NCBI GenBank assembly: GCA_036475545.1
Contig: JAZGAE010000148.1
Span: forward strand, 1-16,606
Length of the DNA: 16,606 bases
Direction: 5' to 3'
Source of the DNA: JAZGAE01 sp036475545
Lineage (GTDB): Bacteria; Pseudomonadota; Alphaproteobacteria; DATDPM01
In this document: piece after piece, positions 15,289 to 16,606 of the stretch
Numbering within the stretch: the stretch's first letter is position 1
Layout: each line of letters begins with the position of its first letter
Translations under genes and position numbers: made by a program
Notes under the pieces: generated by a model
Told to the model about the DNA's origin: nothing
Seen by the model: only the letters and a program-made list of their open reading frames with translations
The model's database searches: none

Positions 15289-15313
15289 TGCCGGCGGCCT
15301 CCGCTCGCCGGCA
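15289..15313 (+). terminator. Candidate hairpin after the sensor kinase
   Basis: TGCCGGCG (15289-15296), a 9-nt loop, CGCCGGCA (15306-15313): a perfect 8-bp GC-rich stem 25 bp past the kinase stop. There is no following T-tract, so it is at best a partial or factor-assisted terminator. Confidence 0.4.
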
Positions 15314-15400
15314 ACGAAGTACCGCCGGGGCTGAATTTCATGCACTATGGCGCCTGAGCTACTCGGGCGAGGGCGCAGCATTAAGGTAGGGGGGCGACGA

Positions 15401-16450
15401 ATGGGGGGCTTCGTCAGGGCCAGGCGGTATTTCTTGGGCGTCGCGGCTGCCACGGTGTGGGCCGTCTCTCCCGCGTCGGGCGCGTTCGCGCAAGGCACGG
15501 ACGCGGCGGAGTTCTACCAGGGAAAGGTCATCAAGCTCTTGATCGGCGCCGGGCCGGGCGGCGGCTACGACGCCTATGCGCGGCTGATCGCGCCTCACCT
15601 GGAGAGGAAGACGGGCGCGACCGTCGTCGTCGAGAACCGCCCCGGCGGCGGCGGAATTCTTGCGCTCAACCGGATGGTGGCAGCCAAGCCCGACGGCCTG
15701 ACCCTCATGATCGTCAACGGGCCGGCCGCCGCGTTGGCGCAACTTCTGGCCAAGGAAGGCGTCAGGTTCGATGTGACCGACCTCGTCTGGCTCGGGCGCG
15801 TGGCTTACGACCCGCGCCTTGTCATGTGGAGCGCCAAGTCGCCATTTCGGACGCTGGCCGATGGTTTGAACGCGCCGCGCAGAATCAAGTGGGGGGCGGG
15901 CGACAAGGCGGATTGGCTTGCCGTCTCCGCCGCCTTCGCCTCCGAGGCGCTCGGCTTGGACTCCCTCATCATCACCGGCTACAAGGGCGCGAAGGAGGTC
16001 GCGCTGGCGGCCATCCGGGGCGAAGTGGACGGGATCTCGGTCTCCGCAGGTACGGGGAAGAAATTCGCCCGGGGCGGCAAGATGATCCCCGTCGTCGTGC
16101 TCGGCAGAGAACGATCTTCCCTGTTTCCAGACGTTCAAACCATATTCGAAGAAGTGAGCCTATCCGAGGACGCGGCGTGGTGGATCGACTACCAGGCGCA
16201 GGCGTTGGAAATCGGCCGCGCCATCGCCACCACGCCCGGCGTGCCGGAGAGCCGCGCCGCGTTTCTCCGCGGCGCGATCCGCGAAATCCTGACTAACCCG
16301 GATGTGATCGCCGAGGCTGGGAAGATAGGCCGGGGGCTCGACTATGCTCCGCCCGACCGGGTGCAAGAGCTCGTGGCGGAGATGCTGACCTCTCTCGACG
16401 AGGAGAAACTGGCCCGCGTGAGGTCGGTGGTGTTGGAAAAGTATTACTGA
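15401..16450 (+). CDS. Tripartite tricarboxylate transporter (TctC/Bug) substrate-binding protein
   Basis: A 349-residue periplasmic binding protein. The signal region has a twin-arginine-like motif, ARRYFLG (Arg8-Arg9), then a hydrophobic stretch and a likely cleavage site after Ala30 (GAFA before QG). Tat export is thus possible. The mature start, FYQGKVIKLLIGAGPGGGYD, and then VVVENRPGGGGILALNRMV with AAKPDGLTLMI are typical TctC/Bug ligand-loop motifs. Such proteins capture carboxylates and related small molecules for TctAB permeases; no TctA or TctB is in the window and the ligand is unknown. Start ATG 15401 follows an AAGG/GGGG-rich ribosome site (15383-15394). ATG 15347 in frame would add 18 residues and displace the signal. 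An uptake partner may lie downstream. Confidence 0.88.
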   Translation: MGGFVRARRYFLGVAAATVWAVSPASGAFAQGTDAAEFYQGKVIKLLIGAGPGGGYDAYARLIAPHLERKTGATVVVENRPGGGGILALNRMVAAKPDGLTLMIVNGPAAALAQLLAKEGVRFDVTDLVWLGRVAYDPRLVMWSAKSPFRTLADGLNAPRRIKWGAGDKADWLAVSAAFASEALGLDSLIITGYKGAKEVALAAIRGEVDGISVSAGTGKKFARGGKMIPVVVLGRERSSLFPDVQTIFEEVSLSEDAAWWIDYQAQALEIGRAIATTPGVPESRAAFLRGAIREILTNPDVIAEAGKIGRGLDYAPPDRVQELVAEMLTSLDEEKLARVRSVVLEKYY

Positions 16451-16606
16451 CGCCGGTTCCGAGCCGGGTCGTGAAGGGGGAACCTCCCGCTTGCGGCGGC
16501 GACCAGGGATGCGTTGCCGGATAGACACCGACCCCACCCGGGCGGTTCCGGGCGGCGGTCGTTTGCGCCCCACCTCGAGGGCGGGCTGAACAGGCGATGT
16601 TCGACT
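16451..16606. other. Downstream flank at window edge
   Basis: 156 bp after the binding-protein gene. I recognise no gene, strong hairpin or repeat here. Confidence 0.4.

Overview
The window comes from a GC-rich bacterium, almost certainly an alphaproteobacterium (Rhodospirillales-like, inferred from gene content and order only). On the minus strand it carries a chain of conserved housekeeping genes in the order glnD, murJ, trpS, usp, nfu, with mutS just upstream. This order is familiar from alphaproteobacterial chromosomes. I see no phage, plasmid, CRISPR, tRNA or rRNA signal.

Layout. Positions 1-337 hold an unassigned flank and a 205-bp miniature inverted-repeat element (133-337). Minus-strand genes follow: nfu (334-891), a universal stress protein (984-1469), a TIGR02186/Alph_Pro_TM membrane-anchored protein (1475-2224), a TauE/SafE-type permease (2224-3144) and trpS (3389-4387). 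A second, related 211-bp element (4522-4732) lies between trpS and murJ (4729-6297). Then come glnD (6400-9273), a plus-strand LEA14/WHy-type lipoprotein (9570-10085), minus-strand mutS (10177-12909), and three plus-strand genes: a YflT-like stress protein (GTG start at 13064), a PhoR-like sensor kinase (13833-15263) and a TctC/Bug-type periplasmic binding protein with a Tat-like signal (15401-16450).

How the genes fit together. The permease, TIGR02186 protein and Usp are tightly spaced (TGATG overlap, then a 5-nt gap) and look like one translation-coupled unit placed between trpS and nfu. nfu has its own candidate promoter. GlnD (nitrogen signalling), MurJ (lipid II flipping), TrpS and MutS are core functions. 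The plus-strand genes from 13064 on are less conserved; no response regulator for the kinase and no TctA/TctB permease for the binding protein is present.

The most interesting structure is the pair of miniature elements. They share 19-bp perfect (26-bp imperfect) terminal inverted repeats starting CTAGAGCATAATCCGG. Each sits so that its right-hand CTAG contains the TAG stop codon of the adjacent minus-strand gene (nfu, murJ). Their interiors are mosaic: a shared 42-bp block lies next to the left end in one and next to the right end in the other, as if each had lost a different internal piece of an ancestor of about 317 bp. The rest of the window is ordinary chromosomal content; I did not find a new defence or biosynthetic system.
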